Positions 16,645 through 25,405 of a stretch of 64,000 nucleotides of DNA are shown here, one piece after another; the stretch's first letter is position 1; each line of letters begins with the position of its first letter. Origin of the DNA: Mycobacteroides salmoniphilum (GTDB lineage: Bacteria > Actinomycetota > Actinomycetes > Mycobacteriales > Mycobacteriaceae); NCBI RefSeq assembly GCF_004924335.1, contig NZ_CP024633.1, positions 3,782,001 to 3,846,000 on the forward strand, given 5' to 3'. The notes under the pieces were generated by a model. The model was not told the DNA's origin. It was given only the letters and a program-made list of their open reading frames with translations, and did no database searches. The position numbers were made by a program, and so were the translations under genes.

Positions 16645-17619
16645 CTAGCTCACCCCAGCGTACGAGTGAAGTCCGACCGTCACCAGGTTGACGAAGAACA
16701 GGTTGAACACCATGGCCACGAATCCGGCCACGTTGATCCACGCCGCCTTCTTATCCCGCCACCCGGCGGTGGACCGTGCGTGCAGGTAGGCGGCATACAC
16801 GACCCAGGCAACGAAGGACACCGTCTCCTTGGGATCCCATGCCCAGAACCGCCCCCACGCCTCCTCGGCCCAGATGGCACCGAAGATCACGCCGAACCCG
16901 AAGATGGGGAAACCGAAGATGGTGGTCCGATACGCCAACCTGTCCAACGACTGGGCATCGGGCAGACGCTGCACCAGGGAGTTGTCCGGGAAGTACATCT
17001 TGACCAGGAACAGGATGCTCGCCACTCCGGCCACCAGGAACACACCCGACCCGAGACTCACCACCGACACGTGGATAGGCAGCCAATAGGACTGCAACGC
17101 GGGCATCACCGGGGCGGCATAGGTGTAGAGGTAGCGGCCCGACACCGTCAGCAGGATCAGTACCGGAATCAGCACGAAGACCCAGAGCGCCCGGCGCCCC
17201 TGTGCGCTGTCGGCGCGCGGGCGCAGCACCACGGCCGCAGTGACCAGACCACACGCACACGTCAGGTTGATGAACTCGTACATGTTGCCCCAGGGCACCC
17301 GGGTGGTGGCCACACCGCGCAACACGATGCACGCCAACAGCAGCCCAATGCCCAGGTACACCAGCGCCAACCCGGCGCCACCGACCCGCTCACCGAGCGG
17401 GCGCTTGCCCTGCGGCATCACCCGTCCCGGCTGATTCTCGGCGGCGGACACCACGTCACCGCCGGAGCTGACGAGCTCTCGCTGGGCAGTCTTGGTGCTC
17501 TGCCGGTAGGCCAGCTCGATGGCCAACAGCACCAGCGCACCGACCATCACCACAATTGCCGAGGTGAAGGCATAGTCCGAGAACCTGGCCAGATTCACAT
17601 CGATATTGGTCGAATTCAT
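16645..17619 (-). CDS. ccsB: cytochrome c biogenesis protein CcsA/CcsB
   Basis: 324 residues, polytopic membrane protein of the CcmC/CcsA family. The tryptophan-rich haem-handling motif is WGRFWAWDPKETVSF (about residues 248-262), followed by HARSTAGW. It presents haem on the outer face and, with ResB, attaches it to apocytochrome c (system II). It fits Rv0529. Its ATG overlaps the stop of resB by four bases, so it is translated in one operon with resB, ccdA and the thioredoxin-like gene. Confidence 0.94.
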   Translation of the reverse strand: MNSTNIDVNLARFSDYAFTSAIVVMVGALVLLAIELAYRQSTKTAQRELVSSGGDVVSAAENQPGRVMPQGKRPLGERVGGAGLALVYLGIGLLLACIVLRGVATTRVPWGNMYEFINLTCACGLVTAAVVLRPRADSAQGRRALWVFVLIPVLILLTVSGRYLYTYAAPVMPALQSYWLPIHVSVVSLGSGVFLVAGVASILFLVKMYFPDNSLVQRLPDAQSLDRLAYRTTIFGFPIFGFGVIFGAIWAEEAWGRFWAWDPKETVSFVAWVVYAAYLHARSTAGWRDKKAAWINVAGFVAMVFNLFFVNLVTVGLHSYAGVS

Positions 17620-19211
17620 TCGGCATCCTCATCTTTGTGGCCGTCGTCGGCCCTTACGACGGGCAGATTCTCAAGGCAGCGGTCGCACAACCGCTCGAAT
17701 TCATCGCCCCAGCCGGAGCTGTCGGTGCGCGCCAGTCCTCCCAGCTCGACGTTTACCGTACCTGCGGCCACTCCCGGTGTCAGCCGCGCCCAGACTCGAC
17801 GGCGCTTGATGACGAGCGACACCACCAGGCCCGCCATCATGGTCAACGCGAAGATGAGCACCCACATCTGGGCCGGGTCACGTGACACCTGCAGATTGAC
17901 GAAGTTGACGGCGCTGTCGAACCTGACGATGGTGCCGTCATTGAGCTTGACCGACTGCCCGGGTAGCAGGTTGGCGCGTGCCACCTGATTGAGCCGTTTC
18001 TGCTCGATCATGCGGGGGTCGAGCTCGAAGATCGACTGGGCGCGACCCGAGTCCAGCCCGGTGTCGCCACGATAGATGTTGATGGCCACCGCGGGCTTGC
18101 GCATCTCCGGGAAGCTCGATGAGAGCAGGGTGCCGTGCAGTTGTTCGGTGGGCGCGAACAGACCCTGGATGGCGATCTGGTTCTTACGACGCACGTTGGG
18201 ATCCGGATAGCTGCCGGCCGGAGGATCGATACGCACGGCCCCCGAAGACAGCAGGGTGGTGGGGTCGTCCGGTCGCCACTGAATGGTCTCGCTGCGTTGA
18301 CGCCCATCCGGGAAGGTCACCGTGAAGGTCGGGGCATACCCGTAGCCGAGCAGATATACGCGGTTGCCGTTGACACGCAGCGGATGGTTCATGGCCAGCC
18401 GCTCCGGCCTCCAGACGTTGTTCTGAAGGTCGTCGCCGGCCTGGTATTCAATGTTCGATTCGAACGAATGAGCCTGTCCCGAGGCAAGGTAGGTGGCCTT
18501 GAAGTCTTTGACCTTGACGCAGATCGGATCCAGGTTGGTGCCGTCGACGGTGTTGCCGGCCCGGAACGAGTCGAAGGCTGCGGGCGACGACGAGCAAAAT
18601 CCCGGGCCGTTGTTGGCGATGACGATGACATTGCCCTCGTATCCGAAGAGCTTGCCCACCGCGAACGCGACCAACAGGCCGACGAGGGAAAGGTGGAAGA
18701 CCAGGTTCCCGAACTCTCGCAGATAGCCCTTCTCCGCGGAAATCTCGGTGATCCCGGCCGTTTCGCGAGTGGTTCTGCGCCAGCCCTTCAGCTGACTCTC
18801 GATGGTCGACGCGATATCGGACTGGTCGGCCCGCACCACCTTTTCCTGGTGCCTGGGCAGTCGCCCCAGGTTCCGGGGCACCGGAACCGGCTGCGCGCGA
18901 AGGGCCTTGGCGTGCTCGATGGTCCGGGGAATGATGCATCCCACCAGCGAGACGAAGAGCAGAACGTAGATCGCCGTGAACCAGAAGCTGGAGAACACCT
19001 CAAAGGCCTGCACCCGATCCAGCCAGGGCCCGATGGTGGAGTGTTCTGCCAAATACTCGTCGACCTTGGCCTGGTTGAGTGCACGCTGCGGCAGCATCGC
19101 GCCCGGTATCGCGCCGAGCGCGAGGAGCACCAACAGTGCCAGCGCGGTGCCCATCGACGTCAGGCCGCGCCAGGTGTTGCGCGAGTAAGCAAGGAGACGC
19201 TTGGCGATCAT
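17616..19211 (-). CDS. resB: cytochrome c biogenesis protein ResB
   Basis: 531 residues from the ATG at 19211 (MIAKRLLAYSRNTWRGLTSM); the longer open frame upstream overlaps ccdA and is not used. Membrane segments near residues 20-40, 80-100 and 175-195 precede a large outer domain, and a final helix (MWVLIFALTMMAGLVVSLVI) precedes the cytoplasmic tail. ResB forms the haem lyase with CcsB in system II cytochrome c maturation. It fits Rv0528. Start and stop overlap the neighbouring genes, the pattern of a tightly coupled operon. Confidence 0.93.
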   Translation of the reverse strand: MIAKRLLAYSRNTWRGLTSMGTALALLVLLALGAIPGAMLPQRALNQAKVDEYLAEHSTIGPWLDRVQAFEVFSSFWFTAIYVLLFVSLVGCIIPRTIEHAKALRAQPVPVPRNLGRLPRHQEKVVRADQSDIASTIESQLKGWRRTTRETAGITEISAEKGYLREFGNLVFHLSLVGLLVAFAVGKLFGYEGNVIVIANNGPGFCSSSPAAFDSFRAGNTVDGTNLDPICVKVKDFKATYLASGQAHSFESNIEYQAGDDLQNNVWRPERLAMNHPLRVNGNRVYLLGYGYAPTFTVTFPDGRQRSETIQWRPDDPTTLLSSGAVRIDPPAGSYPDPNVRRKNQIAIQGLFAPTEQLHGTLLSSSFPEMRKPAVAINIYRGDTGLDSGRAQSIFELDPRMIEQKRLNQVARANLLPGQSVKLNDGTIVRFDSAVNFVNLQVSRDPAQMWVLIFALTMMAGLVVSLVIKRRRVWARLTPGVAAGTVNVELGGLARTDSSGWGDEFERLCDRCLENLPVVRADDGHKDEDAE

Positions 19212-19213
19212 CA

Positions 19214-19999
19214 CTAGATGGGCAACCTCGCGTCCGAAACGAATGAATCGCGAACCCAGGCGACAAAATCGGCCCACACCCCGGTAACCAGCGCGACCCC
19301 GACCGCCAGTAATGCGATACCACCGACGATCTGGATGGTCCGGCCGTGTCGTCGCAGCCAGTCCATACCCCGTACCGCGCGCGCCGAACCGAAGGCCAGC
19401 AGCAGGAACGGGATTCCCAGCCCCAGGCAGTAGGCGATCACCAGCGTGATCCCACGCGCCACATCGGCACCCTCGGTGGCCGATGCCACCGCGACCACAC
19501 CGGTGAGGGTCGGACCCAGGCAAGGCGTCCACCCGAGCGCGAACACCGCACCGAGCAGTGGCGCTCCGGCCACCGTCGAAATGCGGCGCGGCGTAAACCG
19601 GAAGTCGCGCTGCAGGGCCGGCACCAGACCGATGAACACCAGCCCCATCGCGATCGTGATCACTCCCCCGATACGTTGCAGCAGCACCTGATTGGTGATC
19701 AGTGTGGTCGTCATGCCCATCACGGCCACGGTGCCCAGCAGGAACACCGCGGTAAACCCGGCCACGAACAGCAACGCCGATCCGGTGACCCGTAGCCGCG
19801 CCGTGCGGGCACCGGCATCGTCGTGGTCATCGGCACCCACCACGGCGGCGAGGTAGGACAGATAGCCGGGCACCAGCGGGATCACGCACGGCGAGGCGAA
19901 TGACACCAGCCCGGCCAGCGCACAGGCACCCAGGGCCAGCAACAGTGGTCCACTGGTTGCCGCGTCCTGGAACGCGGAGCCGGCATCGGCGAGGATCAC
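19214..19999 (-). CDS. ccdA: thiol-disulphide interchange membrane protein CcdA
   Basis: 261 residues with six hydrophobic segments. [16 protein letters not shown] carries the first conserved cysteine and [11 protein letters not shown] the second, the pair that moves electrons across the membrane from thioredoxin to the outer thiol protein. This keeps the CxxCH site of apocytochromes c reduced. It fits Rv0527. GTG at 19999 overlaps the stop of the thioredoxin-like gene by four bases. Confidence 0.95.
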   Translation of the reverse strand: MILADAGSAFQDAATSGPLLLALGACALAGLVSFASPCVIPLVPGYLSYLAAVVGADDHDDAGARTARLRVTGSALLFVAGFTAVFLLGTVAVMGMTTTLITNQVLLQRIGGVITIAMGLVFIGLVPALQRDFRFTPRRISTVAGAPLLGAVFALGWTPCLGPTLTGVVAVASATEGADVARGITLVIAYCLGLGIPFLLLAFGSARAVRGMDWLRRHGRTIQIVGGIALLAVGVALVTGVWADFVAWVRDSFVSDARLPI

Positions 20000-20607
20000 T
20001 TGGTCACTCCCGCGGGATCTTTCGCCGATTCTTGCGCAATGCGCTGAACCACCGGCTGCAGATCTTGAGTCAACAGCTCGCGCAGGAACACCGCCGCCAC
20101 CCGATGCCGGCGGTCCAGCACCAAAGTCGCGGGAATGGCCCCTGTCGGGAACTTCCTGCCGAACGCGATGAGCGAACGCATCGACGGGTCATAGATGGAT
20201 GGGTATGGCACCTTGCGGTCGGTCACAAAGTCCTGCGCCTTGGTGATCTCGTTGTCCCGCACGTTGATGCCGAGAAATTCGACGCCTTGCGCATGAGTGG
20301 CCTTATAGACGTCTTCCAGTGCCGAGAACTCCGAGCGGCAGGGCCCGCACCATTGCCCCCACACGTTGATGACGACGACCTTCTCGGTGAAATCGTTGAC
20401 TGAGAGCGTCTTTGTGGGGACAAGCAGGTTTGGCCCCTCGATCGGACCAGGCGTCTGACGGACCTCGGGCGGATCGTAGAAGATGTCGGTCTTACCGCCG
20501 GGTGAAACGAATTGAAACTGCCCGCCGCGCGCAACTGCGTCATCGCCGGTCGAGCACCCGGCGATGAGCAGAACCAGCGCGGACATCGCCGCGACCACAC
20601 GTCGCAC
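19996..20607 (-). CDS. TlpA/ResA-like thioredoxin lipoprotein
   Basis: 203 residues. The signal peptide ends in the lipobox LIAGC (Cys18), so it is anchored on the outer side of the membrane. The redox centre is [11 protein letters not shown], a standard WCxxC thioredoxin motif, followed by PATLVLD with the cis-proline segment. It probably receives electrons from CcdA and reduces apocytochrome c. It fits Rv0526. GTG at 20607 lies four bases after the upstream phosphatase gene, so the whole string from hemL down to ccsB may be one transcript. Confidence 0.93.
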   Translation of the reverse strand: MRRVVAAMSALVLLIAGCSTGDDAVARGGQFQFVSPGGKTDIFYDPPEVRQTPGPIEGPNLLVPTKTLSVNDFTEKVVVINVWGQWCGPCRSEFSALEDVYKATHAQGVEFLGINVRDNEITKAQDFVTDRKVPYPSIYDPSMRSLIAFGRKFPTGAIPATLVLDRRHRVAAVFLRELLTQDLQPVVQRIAQESAKDPAGVTK

Positions 20608-20610
20608 TAG

Positions 20611-21246
20611 CTATCCTGCCGGTTCCGAGTACACGACGTCGACAAACTCGTCCCCGTCGAACACCAGCGAGGTGAGTGAGGCGACGTTGCACTGGCGTTT
20701 ACGTGGGTCGTGCCACAGTTTCTTACCGAGCAGATACTGGCGCGCGGTCCACACCGGCAGCTGATGGCTCACGCACACCACCTCGGAACCCTCGGCGCGA
20801 CCGCGCGCACGGTCGATCGCCGCCGTCATCCGGGACGCGATGTCGCGGTACGGCTCTCCCCAGGACGGGGTGAACGGGTCGCGCAGCTTCCACCAGTTAC
20901 GGGGGTCACGCAACGCACCGTCACCCACCGACACCCTCATGCCCTCGAAGGAGTTGCCGGCCTCGATGAGGTCATCATCGGAGATGATGGTGAGCCCATG
21001 GGCATCGGCGATGGGCGTGGCAGTCTGCTGGGCGCGCAGCAGCGGCGAGGCCACCACCGCGGTAATCTCGTTGCCCCGCAGCGACTCTGCCACCTTCGCG
21101 GCCTGCGCCTGCCCCTTGTCCGACAACCGGAAGTTCGGCAGCCGGCCGTACAGAACGCCCTCGGGGTTGTGTACCTCGCCATGGCGCATCAAATGAACGA
21201 CCGTGCGGGGCCGGGATGCGCCGCTCGCGCGAAGACCGTCAGTCAT
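20611..21246 (-). CDS. histidine phosphatase (phosphoglycerate mutase-like)
   Basis: 211 residues. VHLMRHGEVHNPEG carries the catalytic RHG histidine and VVCVSHQLPV the second histidine of the superfamily. YGRLPNFRLSDKG is the family substrate loop. It fits Rv0525; substrate unknown. The first codons (MTDGLRASGAS) are written by a DNA repeat that is also found at the starts of hemL and hemC. It lies eight bases after hemL. Confidence 0.9.
   Translation of the reverse strand: MTDGLRASGASRPRTVVHLMRHGEVHNPEGVLYGRLPNFRLSDKGQAQAAKVAESLRGNEITAVVASPLLRAQQTATPIADAHGLTIISDDDLIEAGNSFEGMRVSVGDGALRDPRNWWKLRDPFTPSWGEPYRDIASRMTAAIDRARGRAEGSEVVCVSHQLPVWTARQYLLGKKLWHDPRKRQCNVASLTSLVFDGDEFVDVVYSEPAG
21215..21246 (-). 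repeat. repeat copy at the start of the histidine phosphatase gene
   Basis: The plus strand reads GATGCGCCGCTCGCGCGAAG and then ACCGTCAGTCAT. It is related to the two tandem copies upstream of hemC (GATGAGCCTCTCGGGCGAAG then ACAGTCAA) and codes for MTDGLRASGAS. Confidence 0.7.
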
Positions 21247-21254
21247 GAAATTCC

Positions 21255-22628
21255 CTACTTCTCCTCGACAGAGGCCGCGGCACGAGCAGCGGCGGGCAAA
21301 GCGTCGGCAATACGGTCGAACGCCTCGTCATCGAGGGCGGTGGAAACAAACCAAGTCTCGAACGCACTCGGCGGCGGATACACGCCGCGGCTCAGCAGTG
21401 CATGGAAAAATGCGGGGTAACGCCATGTTTCGGTCGCCTTGGCGCCCTGGAAGTCCTGCACGGGCTCGGCACCGAAGAAGAGGCTGAACATGTTGCCGGC
21501 CCGACCAATCTGGTGCGCCACCCCCTCCGCATCCAGGGAAGCGGTGACCAGGGCGATGATCGCGTCGGCGTTACGATCAAGCGTTTCATAGACTTTCGCA
21601 TCTGCCGCACGCAACGACGCCAGCCCCGCCGCAACCGCGACCGGGTTACCGGACAGCGTTCCCGCCTGGTACACCGGGCCAAGCGGCGCGAGGCGCTCCA
21701 TGATGTCGGCGCGACCGCCGAACGCCGCGGCGGGCATGCCACCGCTCATCACCTTGCCGAAGGTGACGAGATCACCGGCCACCTGATCGATCCCGAACCA
21801 GCCCGAACGGCTGACCCGGAAACCCGTCATGACTTCGTCCATGATGAGCAGCGCGCCATGGTTTTCGGTGATACGCCGCAGTCCGGCGTTGAAATCCGGG
21901 GCGGGTGCGACCGTGCCCATGTTGCCGGCGGCCGCCTCGGTGATGACAGCGGCGATCTGATCGCCTTGCTCGGCGAACGTTCGGGCCACTGCGCCGATGT
22001 CGTTGTACGGCAACACGATGGTGTCGGCGGCGGAGGCGCCGGTGACACCGGGCGAGGAAGGCAGGCCAAATGTGGCCACGCCCGATCCGGCGTCGGCGAG
22101 CAGAGCGTCCACATGCCCGTGGTAACAACCGGCGAACTTCACGATCTTGGGTCGACCGGTGAATCCGCGAGCCAGTCGCACCGCACTCATGGTGGCCTCG
22201 GTGCCGGAGCTGACCAGACGCACCTTTTCTACCGGCCGTACGCGATCGACGAGCTCGCGCGCGAGCTCGATCTCACCCTCAATGGGCGCGCCGTAAGACA
22301 GCCCATCCTTGGCGGCCCGCTGCACGGCCTCCACCACGGTGGGGTGCGCGTGGCCGAGGATCAACGGACCCCAGGAGCAGACCAGATCCACGTACCGGTT
22401 GTCGTCCACATCGGTGAGCCAGCATCCGGCGCCAGACTTGATGAACCGCGGGACGCCGCCGACCGCGGCGAAGGCACGCACCGGCGAGTTGACTCCACCT
22501 GGGATGACGGCCGAGGCGTCGGCGAACAGACGTGCGGAGTTGGGCGTCGCGTCGGGCAGCGATGAGCCGCTCGCGCGAAGAGCATCAGACACGGCATCCA
22601 GTGTCTCAGCTGGCGCCAAATCGTCCAC
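21255..22628 (-). CDS. hemL: glutamate-1-semialdehyde 2,1-aminomutase
   Basis: 457 residues; moves the amino group of glutamate-1-semialdehyde to give 5-aminolevulinate, the second step of the C5 haem pathway. Visible are [11 protein letters not shown] near the N terminus, [16 protein letters not shown], the YHGHVDALL loop, [11 protein letters not shown] and the PLP lysine in [17 protein letters not shown]. The start is uncertain: GTG 22628 gives 457 residues, and GTG 22592 (VSDALRASG) is equally possible. The second option begins within the repeat described elsewhere. It is followed by the histidine phosphatase and the cytochrome c genes. Confidence 0.95.
   Translation of the reverse strand: MDDLAPAETLDAVSDALRASGSSLPDATPNSARLFADASAVIPGGVNSPVRAFAAVGGVPRFIKSGAGCWLTDVDDNRYVDLVCSWGPLILGHAHPTVVEAVQRAAKDGLSYGAPIEGEIELARELVDRVRPVEKVRLVSSGTEATMSAVRLARGFTGRPKIVKFAGCYHGHVDALLADAGSGVATFGLPSSPGVTGASAADTIVLPYNDIGAVARTFAEQGDQIAAVITEAAAGNMGTVAPAPDFNAGLRRITENHGALLIMDEVMTGFRVSRSGWFGIDQVAGDLVTFGKVMSGGMPAAAFGGRADIMERLAPLGPVYQAGTLSGNPVAVAAGLASLRAADAKVYETLDRNADAIIALVTASLDAEGVAHQIGRAGNMFSLFFGAEPVQDFQGAKATETWRYPAFFHALLSRGVYPPPSAFETWFVSTALDDEAFDRIADALPAAARAAASVEEK
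22561..22592 (-). repeat. repeat copy near the start of hemL
   Basis: The plus strand reads GATGAGCCGCTCGCGCGAAG and then AGCATCAGACAC. It codes for [11 protein letters not shown] in hemL and shares 16 consecutive bases, GCCGCTCGCGCGAAGA in part, with the copy at 21215-21246. Confidence 0.7.
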
Positions 22629-22644
22629 TACAGGGTGTAGTGGA

Positions 22645-23034
22645 TCAGTCGAGTCTCAGCGCAAAGGTGGGGTGATCGGCGTCGTCGGGCAGCTGAGCGA
22701 AGTAGCCGTCGACCACCTTTCCAGCCTTGGGCTTGTAGGCAGCGATGATGGGCGCACGATCGGCTACCGGGACCTCGGTGGCCGTGTACGTCGTGCTGGC
22801 GCCCTTGACCGTCAGCGTCACCTGCGGGTTGGCCCTGATGTTCTTGACCCATTGGCTCTCGCCGCGGGTGGACACCAGGTACTTGATGCCATCGACGTCC
22901 ACGGTGGCCACCGGAATCTGCTGCGGCTCACCGCTGACCCGCTTGGTGATGGTGAGTGTCTCGCCAATGTTGGCAGCCATGGCCACCCGGTTGAAGACCT
23001 TGCGAACAAACCATGGGGGCTTGAGGTATGCCAT
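22645..23034 (-). CDS. deazaflavin-dependent nitroreductase family protein
   Basis: 129 residues of the split-barrel family (DUF385/F420-binding). Typical segments are [31 protein letters not shown] and the basic N terminus. The usual reactions are F420H2-dependent reduction or simple binding of F420 or fatty acids; substrate unknown. It ends 16 bases before hemL and could share its transcript. It is divergent from a second family member that starts at 23056, 21 bases away. Confidence 0.82.
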   Translation of the reverse strand: MAYLKPPWFVRKVFNRVAMAANIGETLTITKRVSGEPQQIPVATVDVDGIKYLVSTRGESQWVKNIRANPQVTLTVKGASTTYTATEVPVADRAPIIAAYKPKAGKVVDGYFAQLPDDADHPTFALRLD

Positions 23035-23055
23035 GGATCACAGTTTGATGGTGGT

Positions 23056-23427
23056 ATGCAGATACCGCAATCGGTCGCGCGCTTCAACAAGTACGTCACC
23101 AACCCCGTCCAGCGGCTGTGGGCGGGCTGGGCCCCGAGCTTCGCCATCATCGAGCACAAGGGCCGCAAGTCGGGCAAGGAGTTCCGGACGCCCGTCACCG
23201 CGTTCAAGACGCCCGACGGCGTGGCCATCCTGCTGACGTACGGCCCGGACCGGGACTGGCTGAAGAACCTACAGGCGGCCGGTGGCGGGAGGATCGTGCG
23301 CAGAGGGAAGACCCACGACGTCGTCAATCCGCGTGTGGTCGGCCGGGACGAGGCGGCCGCACTGGTGAAGGGCCGCACGTTCGGGAAGCTCCCGTTCGAG
23401 CAGGCCGTGCTGCTGACCTACGCCTGA
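23056..23427 (+). CDS. deazaflavin-dependent nitroreductase family protein
   Basis: 123 residues. The N terminus (MQIPQSVARFNKYVTNPVQRLWAGWAP) and the core (IIEHKGRKSGKEFRTPVTAF, YGPDRDWLKNLQAAGGG) are those of Ddn-like F420 binders: the GRKSG motif and the RDWLKN segment. The ATG at 23056 is used because the conserved N terminus begins there; the much longer open frame upstream runs antisense to hemL. The stop overlaps the convergent DUF2236 gene by ten bases. Confidence 0.83.
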   Translation: MQIPQSVARFNKYVTNPVQRLWAGWAPSFAIIEHKGRKSGKEFRTPVTAFKTPDGVAILLTYGPDRDWLKNLQAAGGGRIVRRGKTHDVVNPRVVGRDEAAALVKGRTFGKLPFEQAVLLTYA

Positions 23428-24665
23428 GCGGTCGGCACCGGCGCCGGTTGCGACACCTCACGGCGTGCCGTGCTGACGGCGAGGCTGGTCCGTGTCACCG
23501 CATCCGCAAGGATCTGCCGCTGACGGTCTTCGAACCTGGTGCGCAGGCGTGGGCTCACGATGCGGGCCATTCGCGAGGTCAGGTTGTACGCGGCAATGAT
23601 CGGAGTGATCAACAGCAGCGGGCTGGGCGCGGGCAGGCCGAACTTCTTCCGTTGCGCCCCGTAGGCAATGCCGGCGATCTCTGCATGGAATCGGCGCACC
23701 GCCCGTTGCACGACCGCGGCGATGGGCCCACCGGTGGGCAACCCGTATACGCCGGTGACGGCATCCAGGGTGGCCTGGGTGAGCGCACGGGTGTGCTCAT
23801 CGCTGCCCGCATCGGTGAGCATGATCAGGTAGGCGAGCCGTCCGAGCCCGGTCAAGGTGTCCATCTGCAATTCCGGCGCCAGTCCCATCAGATGGCTCTG
23901 GTAACGCCAGAGGTGCAGGACCGCCTTGAGGTCCGCCGGGCTGCCGATCGCGCCGAACGCCACGAGGCTGATCGAGCCGGCGAAGATCGGTACCCACCCG
24001 GCGGCCGTCTGCGCCTGCCCGGCGGGAACATCGAACTTGTCCTCGTCCCAGCCGCCCATTGTGCGCGCACCCGCCCGGGCATAGCCATGGATGAGCCGCA
24101 CCCGCACCGTGGCCTTAAAACCATTGCCGTAGCGGTCCATACCGCCGGGCTCTCCACACGAGAACATCCACTTCGCTGCCTCGATCAACCGCCCGGCGGA
24201 GGCGTTCTCGATACCGCCGGCCCGGGCCAGAAGTTCGTTACCACCACGCTCGTTGAGAAAACTCGCGGGCAGGGTGACCGCCAGCGCACCGAGGAAGGAC
24301 AGCCGCACCGGGGTATTCCGCAGCGCCTGTTGGGCACGCTGGATCTTGCGGAAATCCACCCAATACGGGGTGCTCTCCGCGTCCTCGATAAAGGCCACCA
24401 GTTCGGGCAGCGGATCCTCAACACTGGCCAAGCCGTGTTCCAAGGCATCTTCGAATTGCTTGCGGCCCACTCCCTTGGGGAGACGCGACATGGCTTCCAC
24501 CAGATCATCGGCCAGTGGATCGCCCCTCAGCGTGTATCTACGGAACGTCGACAGCTGGGCTTCAGTCGGCCGCGCACCAACCGCGTCCAACAGCGCCATG
24601 AGCGGTTCGGAAGGCATCTGCCGCCGATTTCCGACGGGTGTTTCCAATGCAGTGGTGTGCGACAT
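23418..24665 (-). CDS. DUF2236 (MpaB-like) oxygenase-family protein
   Basis: 415 residues from the ATG at 24665, which has AGAGGACAGG in front. It fits the DUF2236 family, related to the haem-b rubber oxygenase Lcp and to fungal MpaB. Visible family segments are YWVDFRKIQRAQQA, RVRLIHGYARAGA (conserved Arg/His), DAGSDEHTRALTQATL and YGAQRKKFGLP. The expected activity is oxidation of a lipid or polyprenyl substrate, not known in detail. It is divergent from a TetR gene across a perfect operator palindrome, the usual arrangement for this family. Confidence 0.85.
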   Translation of the reverse strand: MSHTTALETPVGNRRQMPSEPLMALLDAVGARPTEAQLSTFRRYTLRGDPLADDLVEAMSRLPKGVGRKQFEDALEHGLASVEDPLPELVAFIEDAESTPYWVDFRKIQRAQQALRNTPVRLSFLGALAVTLPASFLNERGGNELLARAGGIENASAGRLIEAAKWMFSCGEPGGMDRYGNGFKATVRVRLIHGYARAGARTMGGWDEDKFDVPAGQAQTAAGWVPIFAGSISLVAFGAIGSPADLKAVLHLWRYQSHLMGLAPELQMDTLTGLGRLAYLIMLTDAGSDEHTRALTQATLDAVTGVYGLPTGGPIAAVVQRAVRRFHAEIAGIAYGAQRKKFGLPAPSPLLLITPIIAAYNLTSRMARIVSPRLRTRFEDRQRQILADAVTRTSLAVSTARREVSQPAPVPTAQA

Positions 24666-24693
24666 GACCTGTCCTCTCGGGCTCAATCCCATA

Positions 24694-24717
24694 AAAACAG
24701 ATCAGACGATCTGTTTT
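24694..24717. promoter_or_regulatory. TetR operator palindrome
   Basis: Perfect 10-bp inverted repeat AAAACAGATC-AGAC-GATCTGTTTT in the divergent region between the DUF2236 gene (start 24665) and the TetR gene. It lies within the promoter area of the oxygenase and upstream of the regulator, so one site can control both. Confidence 0.85.
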
Positions 24718-24776
24718 ACTGAACATATGCTCTACCCGACGGTCCATCCACGCAAGACCCGGAGGTGAAGTCGCAG

Positions 24777-25394
24777 ATGACAGCGGGTGACGCGACCCAT
24801 ATGTCGCAGGCCGAGAGGCGACGGAGCACCACCGCGAAGCTGCTGGAAGCCACCATCGACTCGGTCCTCGATATCGGCTACACCGCCACCACCGTGCGCG
24901 GCGTAGCCGAGCGCGCCGGCGTATCGCTGGGCGCGCGTAGCCACTTCTTTCCGCGGCGGATCGACATGGTGATGGCCGCCCTCGACTACCTCTGCGCCGA
25001 TCGGCTAGCGGCAGCACGCGCCAGCGTCGACCAGATGCCCACGGGCGCCGACGGCAGGCTCCGGCACCTACTGAACCTCATGTGGCATGACTACACGAGC
25101 CGGAGTTTCATTGCAGGAATGAAGCTTTGGGTTGCGGCGGCCGATGATCCCGAGCTACGCACGCACCTGGCCGCCAGCACTCAGGCGTTGAACGCAGCGC
25201 TACAAGAGCTCTACGCGCACGCCATCGACGAAGACTTGGCCAAAACCCCCAACCTGTTACCGCGGATCGTGATGGTTCATCACCTGCTCAGTGGATACGC
25301 GTTCAACCACGCCTTCGCGCCCGATGGTCAAGAGCCAGGAAGTCTCGACTGGCCGCAGCTACGCGACGAACTCGAGCGACTGATTCGCGGGTAG
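24777..25394 (+). CDS. TetR family transcriptional regulator
   Basis: 205 residues from the ATG at 24777, behind GGAGGTGA; a GTG at 24765 overlaps that ribosome-binding site and is less likely. The N-terminal HTH is clear (LLEATIDSVLDIGYTATTVRGVAERAGVSLGARSHFF, residues about 22-58), followed by an all-helical ligand domain. It most likely represses the divergent DUF2236 oxygenase through the palindrome at 24694-24717. The ligand is unknown. Confidence 0.9.
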   Translation: MTAGDATHMSQAERRRSTTAKLLEATIDSVLDIGYTATTVRGVAERAGVSLGARSHFFPRRIDMVMAALDYLCADRLAAARASVDQMPTGADGRLRHLLNLMWHDYTSRSFIAGMKLWVAAADDPELRTHLAASTQALNAALQELYAHAIDEDLAKTPNLLPRIVMVHHLLSGYAFNHAFAPDGQEPGSLDWPQLRDELERLIRG

Positions 25395-25405
25395 GCGTAC
25401 CTACC
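25390..25405. terminator. hairpin covering both stop codons of convergent genes
   Basis: GGTAGG-CGTA-CCTACC, a perfect 6-bp stem. It contains the TAG of the TetR gene on the plus strand and the TAG of the M13 peptidase gene on the minus strand. There is no T-tract. Confidence 0.45.

Noticed and set aside
18445-18470. SOS-box-like GTTCGATTCGAAC
   Set aside because: It lies inside resB coding sequence and does not have the full mycobacterial LexA spacing.
22309-23055. N-terminal extension of the plus-strand Ddn-like frame
   Set aside because: It is antisense to hemL and to the other Ddn-like gene; the family N terminus begins at the ATG at 23056.
23118-24722. 534-residue plus-strand frame
   Set aside because: Antisense to DUF2236 over most of its length and low-complexity in composition.
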